A DNA stretch of 64,000 nucleotides from Phlegmacium glaucopus (taxonomy: Eukaryota; Basidiomycota; Agaricomycetes; Agaricales; Cortinariaceae). Position numbers and translations under genes: made by a program. The DNA is taken from NCBI GenBank assembly GCA_015039465.1, contig MU130379.1, positions 472,342 through 536,341 on the forward strand, in the 5' to 3' direction. Shown one piece after another: positions 1-10,244 of the stretch; within the stretch, counting starts at the first letter, position 1; the number at the start of each line of letters is the position of its first letter. The notes below the pieces were generated by a model. It searched no databases. It saw nothing but the letters and a program-made list of their open reading frames with translations, and was not told the origin of the DNA.

Positions 1-1493
1 GCAAACTAGCATAGAAACCAGGTAGTAAAGTTCTTGCCGGGGAAATACCTGCGTAGTTGATGTAGAGGGTAATACATGTTCCGAAACAGTAACAACAACA
101 CCGATACCTGGGTGTTCAGAAGGGGAGTCGGTAGATAGAACGGTAGGGAGCGAGGACCTAGAGTGAGTCAGGGGATAGGAGTGAGTAGATGGAGAATAGA
201 ATAGTAAGTGACGGTTTTGGTAGTAAGTGCGCCATGGACTTCGGAAGGGTGGGAGAAATACTGTTAAATCCTTCAGGTCCTCCTAGTGCTGATTCGTCCT
301 TAACGTCTACTTAGTCGTCGTCTCCTAATAAGAGCGTCTCACAGTTCACAATAGTTCCGACGCGCTGTACCCTGGTACCCGTTCATCACAAAAGAGCCCT
401 TGTTCCGACGCGGAAAGTTCACAACTGAGTCCTGGAAAGTGTAAAAACTGTACTGGTGTACTGATACCTCAACTATATAAAAACGATAACCTGATACATG
501 TGACGGAAGAGAAGAAAAGAGAGCGTGAAACTGTGAAACGTCTAAAAAAATAACAAGGAAGAAGAAAAGGTAACAAGAAAAGAAGAGCGTCGACAGGAGA
601 GAAATAGAAAGAAGGAAACTGTCGCGCATGAAACAAAGAAAATAACAAAATGTATCGGAGTAGGAATCCCATATTTATGACGAGAAAACATGGTCCTATC
701 CATCAAGTCAAGTTAAGTAAGAATGGGGGGTGAAAGTAGTAGAGTCACCTTAAGGTCACTTAAGGAGGGAGTTCAAGCGAAAAAGTCGGAAATTGACAGT
801 TAGATAGGGGTGACAGTTAATGATATCAGAACGACTTCTGAGGGAGAATAAGAAGGAGTAGGAGAAGGAATTGGGGAGACTCAAGCGAAAAAGTCAGGAA
901 ATGACAGTTGGGTGACAGTTGACGATATCAGAATGACTTCTGAGAAGGAGTAAGTAGGAGTAGAGAGGAGTGGAGATGAGAACGAGGGATGGATTCACAC
1001 TATGTTCAGTTCCAATGTGGAAGGGATTTGTTTGTTGTCCCTCCGAAAACTGAATTTCTGATCAGGTAACGAGAGACCAACCACAAAATAATGTGTTGTT
1101 GTTTGTTGTTAAATATTGCGAATGGTAGTAAGAAGTAAAGAGAAGGGATGAGGAAGGAAGGGAAAGAAAAGGGAAAGGGAAGGGTGGGTGATGAGATCGG
1201 TAAATCGGCAACGCGCGTTAAGGTAGAGTCCCCCACGGTGACTATAGTCCCGTGGGGGCAAAAGCCGATATTTTCCGAAGGAAAAGCGAGGCTCGTCCAC
1301 CAATCAACACCAAATTTGAACAAATGAGATTTGATTGGTGGCACTCCTTGGTCGTAGTCGGCTGAGTCGGCGCGGGCTCGCAGAGTCTCAAGCGAGGAGA
1401 CACTGTAGTACAGAGTCTGTAGGAAACGCAAAAAATTGGGAGTGGCTTCACGCTCTTGCCGAGAAACGGATGGCAGAGAACGTGAAGTCCACA
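1..1493. other. Segment in plain reverse (mirror) order
   Basis: The plain complement of bases 1-1116, read left to right, matches the plus-strand S repeat at 43098-44150 (first 60 bases: 53 identical by eye). Bases 1207-1493 read backwards match 6321-6510 and 6700-6760. Reversing 1-1493 without complementing makes the sequence run without a break into base 1494, recreating the S repeat across the join (...CGATCAAACG + CGAGCCGATG...). An inversion would give the reverse complement, which is not what is seen. All coding elsewhere, including the adjacent recombinase gene, reads normally, so this block is the anomaly. It starts exactly at the window edge. ORFs inside it are meaningless. Confidence 0.93.
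1121..1493. repeat. Left copy of the YR1 element repeat (mirror order)
   Basis: Read backwards, this block matches the sequence upstream of the gag gene of the recombinase element: first 6321-6510, then the part around 6700-6760 containing GGAATTGCGCGCAA. The two copies therefore lie on both sides of the gag-RT-RH-YR genes in direct orientation, as expected for the split direct repeats of Ngaro/PAT-like elements. The assignment depends on undoing the mirror order. Confidence 0.7.
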
Positions 1494-1804
1494 CGAGCCG
1501 ATGACCGATGCGAATAGTAGATTGATCGCTTTGCTGGATCACTAGCCAAGGAACAAATGGATGGTATATGCTTAGGAGCATGTCAATAGTGAAAACGATG
1601 GAGAGCATAGTGTGAGACATTGAGAGTATGATGAGCGATAGGGATGTTATCGTTAAACAAATGATTTTGTTGACCAGGAACACGATTCAGGGTTGCTTCC
1701 AAAAATAGGTAAGTGAATTTGAAGTCCGCTTATTTTCATGATGGCGACTTTTAAGCTTTCTTCTCACGCTACCAATCAGTATTGGTGCGCGATAGCGTGA
1801 TGAA

Positions 1805-2794
1805 TCAATGTGGTGAGCCGGAGCCATAAAGAAGAGAAGCGAGAAGAACTGGATGTCGACGAATATAAATTTGGAATGCTGGAGACGACCATCGACCAAT
1901 GGCCTGGATGATGTGAGGAGGGAGGCCGGCCTCTGCGAGTGCAGTAGCACCTCCAGCACGTAGGGAATGTCCGCCGACGTTGCCAGGGAAGTGCTTTTGA
2001 AGTAGGTGGAGGAACCAAGATCGAGTAGGAACTGTTCCATCTTCTTTCAGTAACAGTTCTGCACGGAGGGGGAAAAGTTGGTTGTGTAAAGCGAGATAGG
2101 ATGAAAAAGGAGCCCATGCGTCATCGTCGAGATCGGTAGCTTGAATGATAACTTGACTCCCTTCGAAAAAACGGTCAGCTTTGTGACCAGGTAGTAGAAA
2201 CTGAAAAGATTTAGGATTGATTTGGACTGTACTCCGCATAATGATTTTGCGATAGTCTTGTAATCTTCTTTGGTCAGGCCAAGTTAACTCTCCTAAGCGC
2301 ATTAACCCATGGAAGCCAGTGAAGAGAATAGCGAGGAAGAGAGTATTGTTGAAGGATGATGAAGATTTGTAATATCGACAGACGTTCGCAAGTTCTAATC
2401 GCGTCAGTGGTCGTTTGCGTGAAGTGGCGGAAGGAAACATTTTTCGGCAGCCTTCGAGAGTCTTGGAAACAAGCCAATGACGTCGGTGCATTCTAACATC
2501 AGGGAAGAAAGGTTCGAGCTGGTTGCAAACACCTGAGAGGTAAGAAGCGACGGATCTGGGTTTAATGTGATGCAACATATAGACCGCATAAAAGCTGAGG
2601 GTGTTAGGTGTGGGTTCAATTGGAAAGGAGTGAGTAGAGCAGAAATCAAAGTAAGACGAAACAGCAGATGAATAAGAAGAGATGGAACTGGGTTCGACAG
2701 CACATGCAATGGCAATTGCACGTTCGCGAAGCAAACACTCACAGGTCCAGGTCTCTCGATGAGAATGCCTGGACGAGGAGGGTTTTCTGTTCAT
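1805..2794 (-). CDS. Tyrosine recombinase of a YR retrotransposon
   Basis: This 329-residue ORF encodes a lambda-integrase-type tyrosine recombinase, the integration enzyme of DIRS/Ngaro-like retroelements. It would join a circular cDNA to the target by site-specific strand exchange rather than by a DDE integrase. The catalytic set is complete: R166 in MRLGEL, K205 in GHKADRF, H276 and R279 in GGHSLRAGG, W302 in GRWSS and nucleophile Y310 in FQIYIRRH. Residues 25-140 look like the helical core-binding domain. The start ATG overlaps the stop of the preceding RNase H frame (ATGA at 2791-2794), typical of termination-reinitiation. No stops or frameshifts are present, so this is the best preserved gene of the element. 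The S1 repeat starts just downstream. Confidence 0.9.
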   Translation of the reverse strand: MNRKPSSSRHSHRETWTCECLLRERAIAIACAVEPSSISSYSSAVSSYFDFCSTHSFPIEPTPNTLSFYAVYMLHHIKPRSVASYLSGVCNQLEPFFPDVRMHRRHWLVSKTLEGCRKMFPSATSRKRPLTRLELANVCRYYKSSSSFNNTLFLAILFTGFHGLMRLGELTWPDQRRLQDYRKIIMRSTVQINPKSFQFLLPGHKADRFFEGSQVIIQATDLDDDAWAPFSSYLALHNQLFPLRAELLLKEDGTVPTRSWFLHLLQKHFPGNVGGHSLRAGGATALAEAGLPPHIIQAIGRWSSPAFQIYIRRHPVLLASLLYGSGSPH

Positions 2795-3556
2795 AACTGA
2801 GTCTCCCCCAGCGAGAAACGAGGGGGTGAAAATTTAGCAACTACTAAACCTGGGTGAAGCTGACGGGCAGCTATATTGTTGAGGCGAGAGAGAGCATCAG
2901 CAACTTTATTTTCACTCCGAGGAATATGGAAGACTCGTAGTTGAATCTTGGAGCTGATGAGAAGGTTGATGGCGGTGATGAGGATTGGATTGTAAGCTGG
3001 TAAGGCATGAAGCGTGTTGAACATGTCGAAAGTGTTGGAGCTGTCGGTAAGGATAGCTAGTCGGTGAGGCTTTGGGGAGGTTGATCCGCATACATGGTTC
3101 AGAGCAGATAAAATGGTTAGAGCTTCGAAAAAGAAAATGCCGTTTTGAGTGGAAGGAGGAACAGCACACGAAAAACCCTCACAGGTTTTCGGTGACCAGT
3201 ATCCCATGCCTGTCGGACAGGCGTCACAAAGGAACGTGTCATGTGCTTCTGACCTGGTCCATTCCTGAGATTCAATCATATGGACACCGTCTGAATCGCT
3301 GATGTGGGTCGCTAACCAGCAAAGCTCATTACAAATGGTGTTATTGATCGAAAGTTTCTGGAAAGGTTGGGAACCACATCGCATCTTCTTATATACACTC
3401 GATAGGCCTGGTCGGAGTAAAGGGAAAACATTCAATGCCCAGTTAACCCAACCAGCTAGTCGTTGGAAATCTTTGAGCGAACAACGTTGACGTGGATTAG
3501 CGAAGGCATAGATAGCTGCTACGAGTTCAGCCTTGGCGTCACACGGCATTGTAATC
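2791..3556 (-). CDS. RNase H region of the YR1 retrotransposon pol (5' end cut by MITE M1)
   Basis: This frame encodes the RT connection and RNase H domain of the recombinase retroelement. RNase H degrades the RNA strand during cDNA synthesis. Acidic motifs are visible in order: FLCDACPTGMGYW, FFFEALTILSAL, LAILTDSSNTFD and the C-terminal HIPRSENKVADALSR. The frame is continuous with the RT but is separated from it by MITE M1 at 3557-3926. M1 and its duplicated target lie between ...ITM and PCDAK, so removing them would reconnect the frame. The real coding part begins near 3556; the longer open frame running up to 3687 reads into the MITE. The stop overlaps the recombinase start. Confidence 0.85.
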
Positions 3557-3926
3557 AGTACTTTACCCTCCCCCACACATTCCGAGCGGGTCCGAGCAGG
3601 TCTGAGCAAGTCCGAGCAGGTCCGAGCAATCCGACCAAATTCCGACCAAATTCCGAGCAAATTCCGAGCAATCCGACCAAATTCCAACCAACTTCTGACC
3701 TCATTTAGGGTTAGGTTAAGGTTTGGTTAGAGTCTATTTAGGGTTAGGATTAAGGTTTATTTAAGAGGTTAGGGCAGTATATTGATGCTAGGTGGTTATA
3801 ATGAATTTGATGTAAAATTGGTCGGAATATGGTTGGATTCTGCTCGGATTCTGCTCGGATTCTGCTCGGAGTTTGCTCGGACCTGCTCGGACCTGCTCGG
3901 AATGTGTGGGGGAGAGTAAAGACCTC
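3557..3926. mobile_element. MITE M1 (CTTTAC/CCCCCAC family), inserted in YR1 pol
   Basis: This 370-bp non-autonomous element starts AGTACTTTACCCTCCCCCAC and ends in the inverted GTGGGGGAGAGTAAAGACCT. It is flanked by the duplication CATTGTAATC (3547-3556 and 3927-3936). The arms consist of inverted arrays of TCCGAGCAGG-like and TCCGACCAAAT-like motifs. The centre (about 3703-3772) is a run of TTAGGG/TTAGGTTAAGG variants. A 9-10 bp duplication fits Mutator-like elements, but no transposase is present to prove this. Confidence 0.85.
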
Positions 3927-5001
3927 CATTGTAATCGTCATAAGGTTTGGGTCAACGTCGAACCCGATGATCTGGAGGGGAGCTCCTGACACTTGCTTAT
4001 GTTCCTCATGAGGAATCCCAAGTTCGTCGAATAATTGTAAAAGGTGGGCTTGCTTCGTCGGCATGCACTTCTTGTAAGGAGAGTAGAAGGTTAGGTGACT
4101 AGCGAACTCCCAAGAAAAAGCATCATCGACGTAAGCGAAAAGATTGAGTATGAATTTGATAAAGATGGCGATCCAGAGTGCAAGTCCAAAGAATGTACCC
4201 CAGAGCCGACCAGCTCCTCGATTTCCAAAATTGTTATTGTTATCGACGTGATGGAAACCGAAGATAGTGACAACTTGACGCAATTGCCATAACGGATGCA
4301 TTGGTAACCGTCGATAGGCTTGTGAGACGTCCGTTTTAAATAAGACAAGGGGAACATCACCGTGAAGTCTCTTTACCCTGATAAGCGCTTTACCGAGGAC
4401 ATGGAGGGTATCCAGGTGAATACTCGCATCGTTGGGGGAGATGTAGGAGTTCGGTGAATGCTCCCCTGCTGAATGATCAACTACGAGGCGAAATTTGTCT
4501 GAGTGAGGTTTTGGAACAACCCATAGAGGGATCATCGTCATGCCAGGTAATAGCGTTGTGAAGGGATCTGAAAAGCGACCGAGCCTTATTTCTTCATCTC
4601 TCTGTTCTCTCATGAACTGAATATGTTCTGAGCTCTTTATTCCTTGCAGAACAGCGTTGTCTACAATAGCGGGTGCGTTTGAGCCCAGAGTAACAGCCCA
4701 TGGCCAAAAACCAACTCTGAGGCCCTTGCACACAGAATTAACTAGCAGCCGGTTAGGATGGGTTTCCAAAAAGTCCTGGAAATGGTTGACGTTGATAGGA
4801 GTTGTAATGCGGAAAAGGTGAGGATGGGAATTGATTGTACTCCAGTTTGCAGTGCTAAGGAGTTCGTTACAAGGTGGATCAGGTACTGGTGACGCGGTTT
4901 CGGTAACTGAAGCTGTAGTGACACAAGATAAATCATCATCTGCCCACACGTACTCACGAACAAACCGCGGACGGTGTTCCCAGCACACGAGTGAAGAATA
5001 T
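3927..5001 (-). CDS. Reverse transcriptase of the YR1 retrotransposon
   Basis: This is the RT part of the tyrosine-recombinase retroelement. Recognisable blocks are VVPKPHSDKFRLVVDHSAG, VLFKTDVSQAYRRLPMH (first catalytic Asp) and the AYVDDAFSWEF box carrying the YVDD catalytic pair, followed by the thumb/connection LIGIPHEE-like stretch. The order RT, RNase H, recombinase on one strand, without protease or DDE integrase, is the DIRS/Ngaro arrangement. The frame extends upstream as a long open frame overlapping gag, but the conserved part starts near the gag stop at 5002. It is cut at its 3' end by MITE M1 and is otherwise uninterrupted. Confidence 0.85.
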
Positions 5002-6186
5002 TTATTTCTTGCTGGAGTTACAATCGCTTGCGACATGATTCCCACTGGAGCATTTGGAACACACGTGCAAGTAGTTGCAGTTGGCGGCTGTATTTGGGCA
5101 CCTGTTCTCATTCCATCTCTGGCAGGCAGCACTACGTCGACGGTTTGTGGATTGTTTCTGCTTGGGCTCAGAGAGCTGACTTGAGATGAGGTTTGTTGGG
5201 TTGTGAACCCATTGGATCTGCAAGTCTGCGAACTCAGCAAAATTGGACAGCTCAAGGTCGCGCCGCTGAGCCGCTCTGAGTCGGACAGCTCTGTCATAGT
5301 TGATGACGCGGCTGTGAAATTGGGCTGGCAAGGATGCGAAGTATCACTGAATGTGCTTGCCGTAGAGCTGCAATTCCTGTTTTCTGTGCTCGAAGACAAA
5401 GGGGATGGCATCGACCATGCAGTCCCAGGCGATAACCCAGTCCCCATGGGTTTTGACTGATTTCGCTGGTGTGGATGAGTCGTGGAGTAATTCAATGTTT
5501 TTCCCAAGTTCAATGGTGTCTCTGGTTTTGAAAGATACTGTGTAGATGTTGGAGAATACGTGATCAAGGTCGACGGCATTCCTGCTAAGCAAGTTAAGCC
5601 ACTCCACTTGAGGGAATTGTGGGATAGGCTTGCTGCAGTTGAGCAGGGAGGATCGTGCTCGTTTGACATCGCGAGAGAAATTCTCGAGCAGAGATTGGGT
5701 TTTCTGTAGTGACGGAGAAAGGAATGTCGCTGCGCCTTGGTCTGCTTCTTTGAGGACGTTCCATGGTAACGCTTTGAAGTCAAGGTGTGTCTTCCTAGCA
5801 TATTCGTCATCTTCATCCTCTGATGTCGGGGAACGAGGTCGCTTAGGCGCTCTAACAGGGCAGGTCTCTGGTGCTGGTGACTCGCCGACATCATCTTGTT
5901 CGTTTGGTGGAGATTCTGCAAGTTGTTGTCGCACATCATCGACTCTCTCAATGTTTCCTCTACGGTACCGCCGAAGTTCTCGAGCATGTCGAAATATGGC
6001 TCGTAGGTTGAGAGGAAGACATCTTCGGTGACATTATCATGGGGGATGGATCGCTGAAGGAGCACAGATGCCTTGGGTTTAGAGATTTTTCCTTGTCAAC
6101 GACTCGTCTTTGGTTCTCAGAGAATTCTGGTGTATTTGACGAGGTGGCACTTGGTCTCGTAAAGCTGCTCGACGACGTTTCGCCAT
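5002..6186 (-). pseudogene. gag-like ORF of YR1 (one nonsense codon and a frame break)
   Basis: The first ORF of the recombinase element encodes a putative nucleocapsid protein. A basic/acidic stretch (APKRPRSPTSEDEDDEY) is followed by a helical region and a C-terminal Cys/His cluster (CQRWNENRCPN..CNYLHVCSKC) resembling zinc fingers of fungal YR-element Gag proteins. A TGA at about 5345 splits the frame between GKHIQ and YFASLP. Near the N-terminus the reading passes between two frames around 5935, and the ATG-led frame from 6186 meets a TAA early. The start is therefore uncertain. The gene is upstream of RT and slightly overlaps its long open frame. Confidence 0.65.
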
Positions 6187-6319
6187 GTTGGGACATGATA
6201 CAAATTATGACACAGATTCTTTGTGGATATGAGGGACGAAAGATATAAGCAGAAAATTGCTGAACGCTACAAGTACAGGACAGTAGGTAAACACGATAAA
6301 CAATGGACAGAAAGAATGG

Positions 6320-6880
6320 CACACCTGAAGTGCAAGAGACGGTAGGCAAAGAGCCGTTCTCGCACTTCGGTGAGGGTTAAAAAACGCAAAGGATGTCTGA
6401 GACATGATGTCACAGAGGAGCGAACTCTGAGACGCTCCGGCGCGGCTGAGTCGGCTGATGCTGGTTCCTCACGGTGGTTAGTTTAGAGTAAACAAGTTTA
6501 AACCACAATTAAATGAGGCTTCAATAACATTCTAAAAAAAGAAAAGACTAACAGAAAAGTGCAAACTACTTATATAATCATTAGATTTCTTAGACTTGGT
6601 AGGTTAGCAAATAGATAAAGTTTGGTAAAATCATTAACAAGCTATTCAATAATAAATTATAATGATGAAAAATAAATCCCATAAAAATGATGACTAATCA
6701 CTTGCTCGCACGAGATGCCTGTGTTAGCCGAAAAAAGGGGTGCCCTGAAACCAGAGGCACTCCTCGTGATGGAATTGCGCGCAAAAAGGGACTCTTTCCG
6801 GGAGGAAAGCTACCACGGGCGAGGAGGGAGGGTTAGAGAAATAATGGATAATGATACAACAACACTACGAGCATGGGAAC
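6320..6880 (-). repeat. Right copy of the YR1 split direct repeat / promoter region
   Basis: 6321-6510 and about 6700-6800 match the mirror block 1121-1493 when that block is read backwards. Because this copy lies upstream of gag on the minus strand, it probably holds the element's promoter and 5' leader. A GC-rich stretch at 6420-6470 (GGCGCGGCTGAGTCGG) is common to both copies. About 190 bp between the two matching blocks (6520-6700) is AT-rich and unmatched. Confidence 0.65.
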
Positions 6881-6959
6881 AGGAGTTAGAAACTACAGAA
6901 AAGATAAAAGGAAATACCCACCTAGAGCACAAGAACAGAAGTTAAACAACCTGTTCTCG

Positions 6960-7130
6960 AGCTCAGGCAGGTCTTTATAGCTAAGAGGTGAGACACCTGC
7001 GTCACGATAAGACACTGTGCGACGGCAGCGATGAGAGGCGCGGCTTGACGGCTGTTAGGTTCTTGCCGTGATTAGCCTCGAGTAAACAAAGGTTTAAACA
7101 ACAATTAATTTAAAAAGTATTACACTGAAA
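6960..7130 (-). repeat. Third, diverged copy of the YR1 terminal repeat
   Basis: The order GACACTGTG, GAGGCGCGGCT, TTCTTGCCGTG, GAGTAAACAA and GTTTAAACAACAATTAA parallels 6405-6515 (CACAGAGG, GGCGCGGCT, GGTTCCTCACGG, GAGTAAACAAG, TTTAAACCACAATTAA). A second repeat unit next to the first fits an A-B-A-B split repeat layout, but divergence is high. Confidence 0.45.
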
Positions 7131-7138
7131 CAGCATAC

Positions 7139-8085
7139 TTGCATAATTTAATAATAAAAATTCTCTTTTGCAATTTTTTCATAAGTATGAATTAAAATGT
7201 TAAAGTGAAAAGGATATAATAAAGTATCTATGTATATTTCCCTTATATTTTATTAAATACCAAAACCTTTCTTTATAAATATTATTTTTTCATTAATTTC
7301 TGGGATCTATAGCTAATATATTTTATATTATAATATCTTTTAAATTAATGAATTTTTTCATAAGCATGAATTAAAATGTTAAAGTGAAAAGGATATAATA
7401 TATCTATGTATATTTTACTTATATTTTATTAAATACCAAAACCTTTCTTTATAAATATTATTTTTTAATTAATTTCTGGGATCTATATATTTTATATTAT
7501 AATATCTTTTAAATTAACAACACTAACATCCTTTATGAGTGACATGTTTTATTTATTTTATATTTTTGTATTTAATATTAAGACAACCATTAACAATGTT
7601 TAGGTAATATGTTTATTTTAAAATTGTTAGTAAATATATTAACACTGATCTTTTATCTATTTGAATGTGGTTTAGTAATTGAAAATAATCATTATATGAG
7701 AATTAATGGCATGCCTGTAGGCCTTTTACTATTTTCTCATCTAATAACATTTTTGAAATTTTACTTTTCCCTAAAAACAGATATTAATACTAGAAAACAC
7801 AGAAGAAGAAAAAGTAAATGTTTAGTATTAAGGTTATTGGAACATTGATTGCAACTTGAGTATGAGGATTTGTTAAAAGGAAAGAATCATTGAGCTTCTT
7901 TATATTAAAAATTACAATGTGAGCTAAAAATATAATGTTATTTACAATCTTGTCTAAAGTAAAAGATTATCTTTAGTATCTTTTTTGATTCAAAATATTA
8001 ATAAGTACATTTGTTTATTATTTAAAGTTAACATGTAAATTTAATACACACAATTTTCAATATAATTAAACATATGCTACAAGTC
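7139..8085. repeat. AT-rich dispersed repeat with internal tandem duplication
   Basis: A unit of about 170 bp is duplicated in tandem (about 7176-7345 and 7346-7515), sharing AAAATGTTAAAGTGAAAAGG and ATTTCTGGGATCTATA. The same sequence occurs inverted at about 36590-37960, including ATTAATGGCATGCC at 7700 and its complement at 37155. I see no convincing gene here. A 79-codon frame at 7609-7848 has no recognisable motif. Confidence 0.75.
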
Positions 8086-8099
8086 AGGTGATTAATTAC

Positions 8100-8477
8100 T
8101 TGATTTGGAAGTTGGAATTGGAATCCTTGGAATTCCAAAGGATTTCAATTGGAAAGATCCCTTGGTGATTCCAAGGAATTCCAAGGATTCCAATTGGAAA
8201 CTGGATTTCTACTGGAAAGCTTGGAATGGAATTGGAATGGAATTGGAAAGAAATTCCAAAAATCCCTGACTTTCAAGTGAGACACAGATCCTAGTGAATC
8301 CACTCAGAGTGGTTGGAATTTGGTTGGAATCTGGTCAGAAATGATTCTGAGTCCAAGTGAAATTTGGCTGGGTTCTCACTGAGAACTCATTCTGACCAAA
8401 TTCTGATCATTCCACTCAGACTCTGCTCAGACTCCAACCATTCCACTCAGAATTGTGTGAGGGAAGGTAAAGTACTC
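8100..8477. mobile_element. MITE M9 (left end missing)
   Basis: The right end TGTGTGAGGGAAGGTAAAGTACTC belongs to the CTTTAC/CCCCCAC family. The body is filled with TTGGAATTCC-like motifs (8105-8260) and TCCACTCAGA-like motifs (8290-8460). No matching left terminus is visible where the AT-rich repeat ends, so the element is truncated. The same TTGGAATTCC arm motif occurs in M8 at 40095. Confidence 0.6.
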
Positions 8478-9382
8478 ATGCTATATTGAAAGCTGACTGA
8501 GTATCAATTCATTCAGGTATTTTTATAACATCAAGTGAATACTCTGAAATTCTCTCTGACCAACAACCAGGTTTGTGGAACTCCTAGTAGTGGAAAGACA
8601 TCACTCACCCAACTCTTGTCTCAGTATATTCTTCAGCAGGAGCCTGCCACCAGGGTAGTATGGATTTAAGGGTGGCCACAGGATGAGATAAATGCAAAAG
8701 GTGGATGGATAAATTATTTGGAAACAGATAATAAGTGGGTTCAAGATGAGGAAACAGTCTTTGTTTTTGATGAAGCACAAGTTGTCATATGTTAATGGGG
8801 CACATCTACTCACAACTGTCATGCTATCACCTTTGCAAGCTAAGGAAGTCCAACCTTACCCTTCACAATTCAAGGTACTCCAGTCTTCATTAGGGATGTC
8901 CAGAAGGTTATGTTATGCCCTATTCAACATGAGGGATGGCTTTCCACCTATCAGTCTCTTTTTCACCCAGATCAAGTTGGATAATCTAGTTGCCAGGTTG
9001 TACCCATCCCCACAACACTCATTTTACAGTTCTTTCTTCAACAAACATGTGGGGGTGGTCATCAATTTTATATAAATAATCCTTGCTGACTCTGTAAGTC
9101 CCCTTTCATTGATCCCAGCAATGATCTGACATTATAACCAGTCATATTGTAAAATCCAAAGCAACCCTAACCTGTCTTACACTTGGGATATTTCTTTGGA
9201 ATTAATCAGCCCAATGACATTGGTTAAACAAGTAGAAACATCGGCTAGTATCCTTGCAAGATGGGGTTGCCACCTCCTAGACAACTTCAAAATCCAAGTT
9301 TCACTTTTGTTTTTGAGGCTGTCCTTCTCACAGGTGTCATAATGGAAAGTGACTTTACCAGTGGTGATGAAAAGGCTGTGCT

Positions 9383-9828
9383 TGTTAGGGACACCCAATT
9401 TCCGACCCAACTACTGACTCCCAATTGGGCCCAAACCCCACCTCAGTCCCGACTCTGAACCAACTCCCAATTCCACTCCCGAATCTACACCTGACTGTGA
9501 CTCGGTACATTCCACCTCACCAACAAAACTGACCCAAACCCAAACTGACCAATTCAACTCATGAATCCCAATCAGTTGGTCCAACTCCCAAATCTCAATT
9601 GGTCCAACTCCCAATCCCAATTCAACTTCTTATTTTATTATTTATTTTATCTTTACATGACACCATTCTTATTATTTTTATTATCACGCCATTTCTTTAT
9701 TTATTTCCATATTTCTGTTATGTCCATATTAGTACTTAAATACCCCACCATCCTAGCAGGGATCCTTATCCTTTTCTTTTTGGATCCCCTGCTAGTCTGA
9801 CTGAGTCAGTACCATAGTTGCCCTAACA
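9383..9828 (+). mobile_element. Solo LTR 1 (446 bp)
   Basis: Begins TGTTAGGGACAC, ends TGCCCTAACA and is flanked by the perfect 5-bp duplication GTGCT (9378-9382, 9829-9833). A TTATTTATTTTAT-rich stretch and AGCAGGGATCC repeats lie inside. The same LTR occurs inverted at 35970-36382. It interrupts the Crinkler-like pseudogene: coding sense resumes directly after the right duplication. Confidence 0.9.
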
Positions 9829-10244
9829 GTGCTTCAATGATGTTTCCACAATGGTTGGTTACACCAGTACTTTACCTTCCCCCACACATTCCGAGTGGAT
9901 CTGAGTGGAATGGTAGGAATCCAAGTGGAATCCGACCAAATTCCAACCTTAGTCTGAGTAAAAAATAAATAAAAAATTGCATGTTACATTCCTAGTCATT
10001 CCTAGTCATTCTGAGTCATTCTGAGTGGAATCCGAGCATATTCCGACTTGAAAAAAATACAAATTCTGAGTGATTCCTAGTCTATTTATAGTCCATTCCT
10101 AGTCTATTCTGAGTCCATTATGAGTTAATTCTTAGTCCATTCCAAGTTAATTCCAGTCTATTCCTAGTCCATTCTTAGTCATTCCAAGTCAATTCTGAGT
10201 CAATTCTGAGTCTATTCCAAGTCCATTCCAAGTATTCCTAAGAA

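Larger units (their letters stand above)
1..1794. repeat. S1: solo-LTR-like S repeat, partly in mirror order
   Basis: Bases 1494-1794 are the first part of a family-S repeat on the minus strand, from the terminus TATCG at 1794. The rest lies in mirror order at 1-1116, ending in the complement of AATTTATA. With the mirror block restored, the repeat is about 1417 bp. It is flanked by a perfect 4-bp duplication ACGC (1795-1798 on the minus strand, and 1117-1120 in mirror form). It sits directly downstream of the recombinase gene. Other copies are at 19633-21458, 31066-32717 and 42798-44150. Confidence 0.8.

Noticed and set aside
339..672. Hydrophobic minus-strand open frames
   Set aside because: They lie in the mirror-reversed block; the true sequence is its reversal.
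1006..1683. 225-codon open frame on the minus strand
   Set aside because: It crosses the mirror junction at 1493/1494; the part below 1494 is translated from reversed sequence and is meaningless.
7609..7848. 79-codon frame in the AT-rich repeat as a membrane protein gene
   Set aside because: Composition alone explains the hydrophobic residues; the inverted copy at 37.2 kb is interrupted and has no conserved frame.
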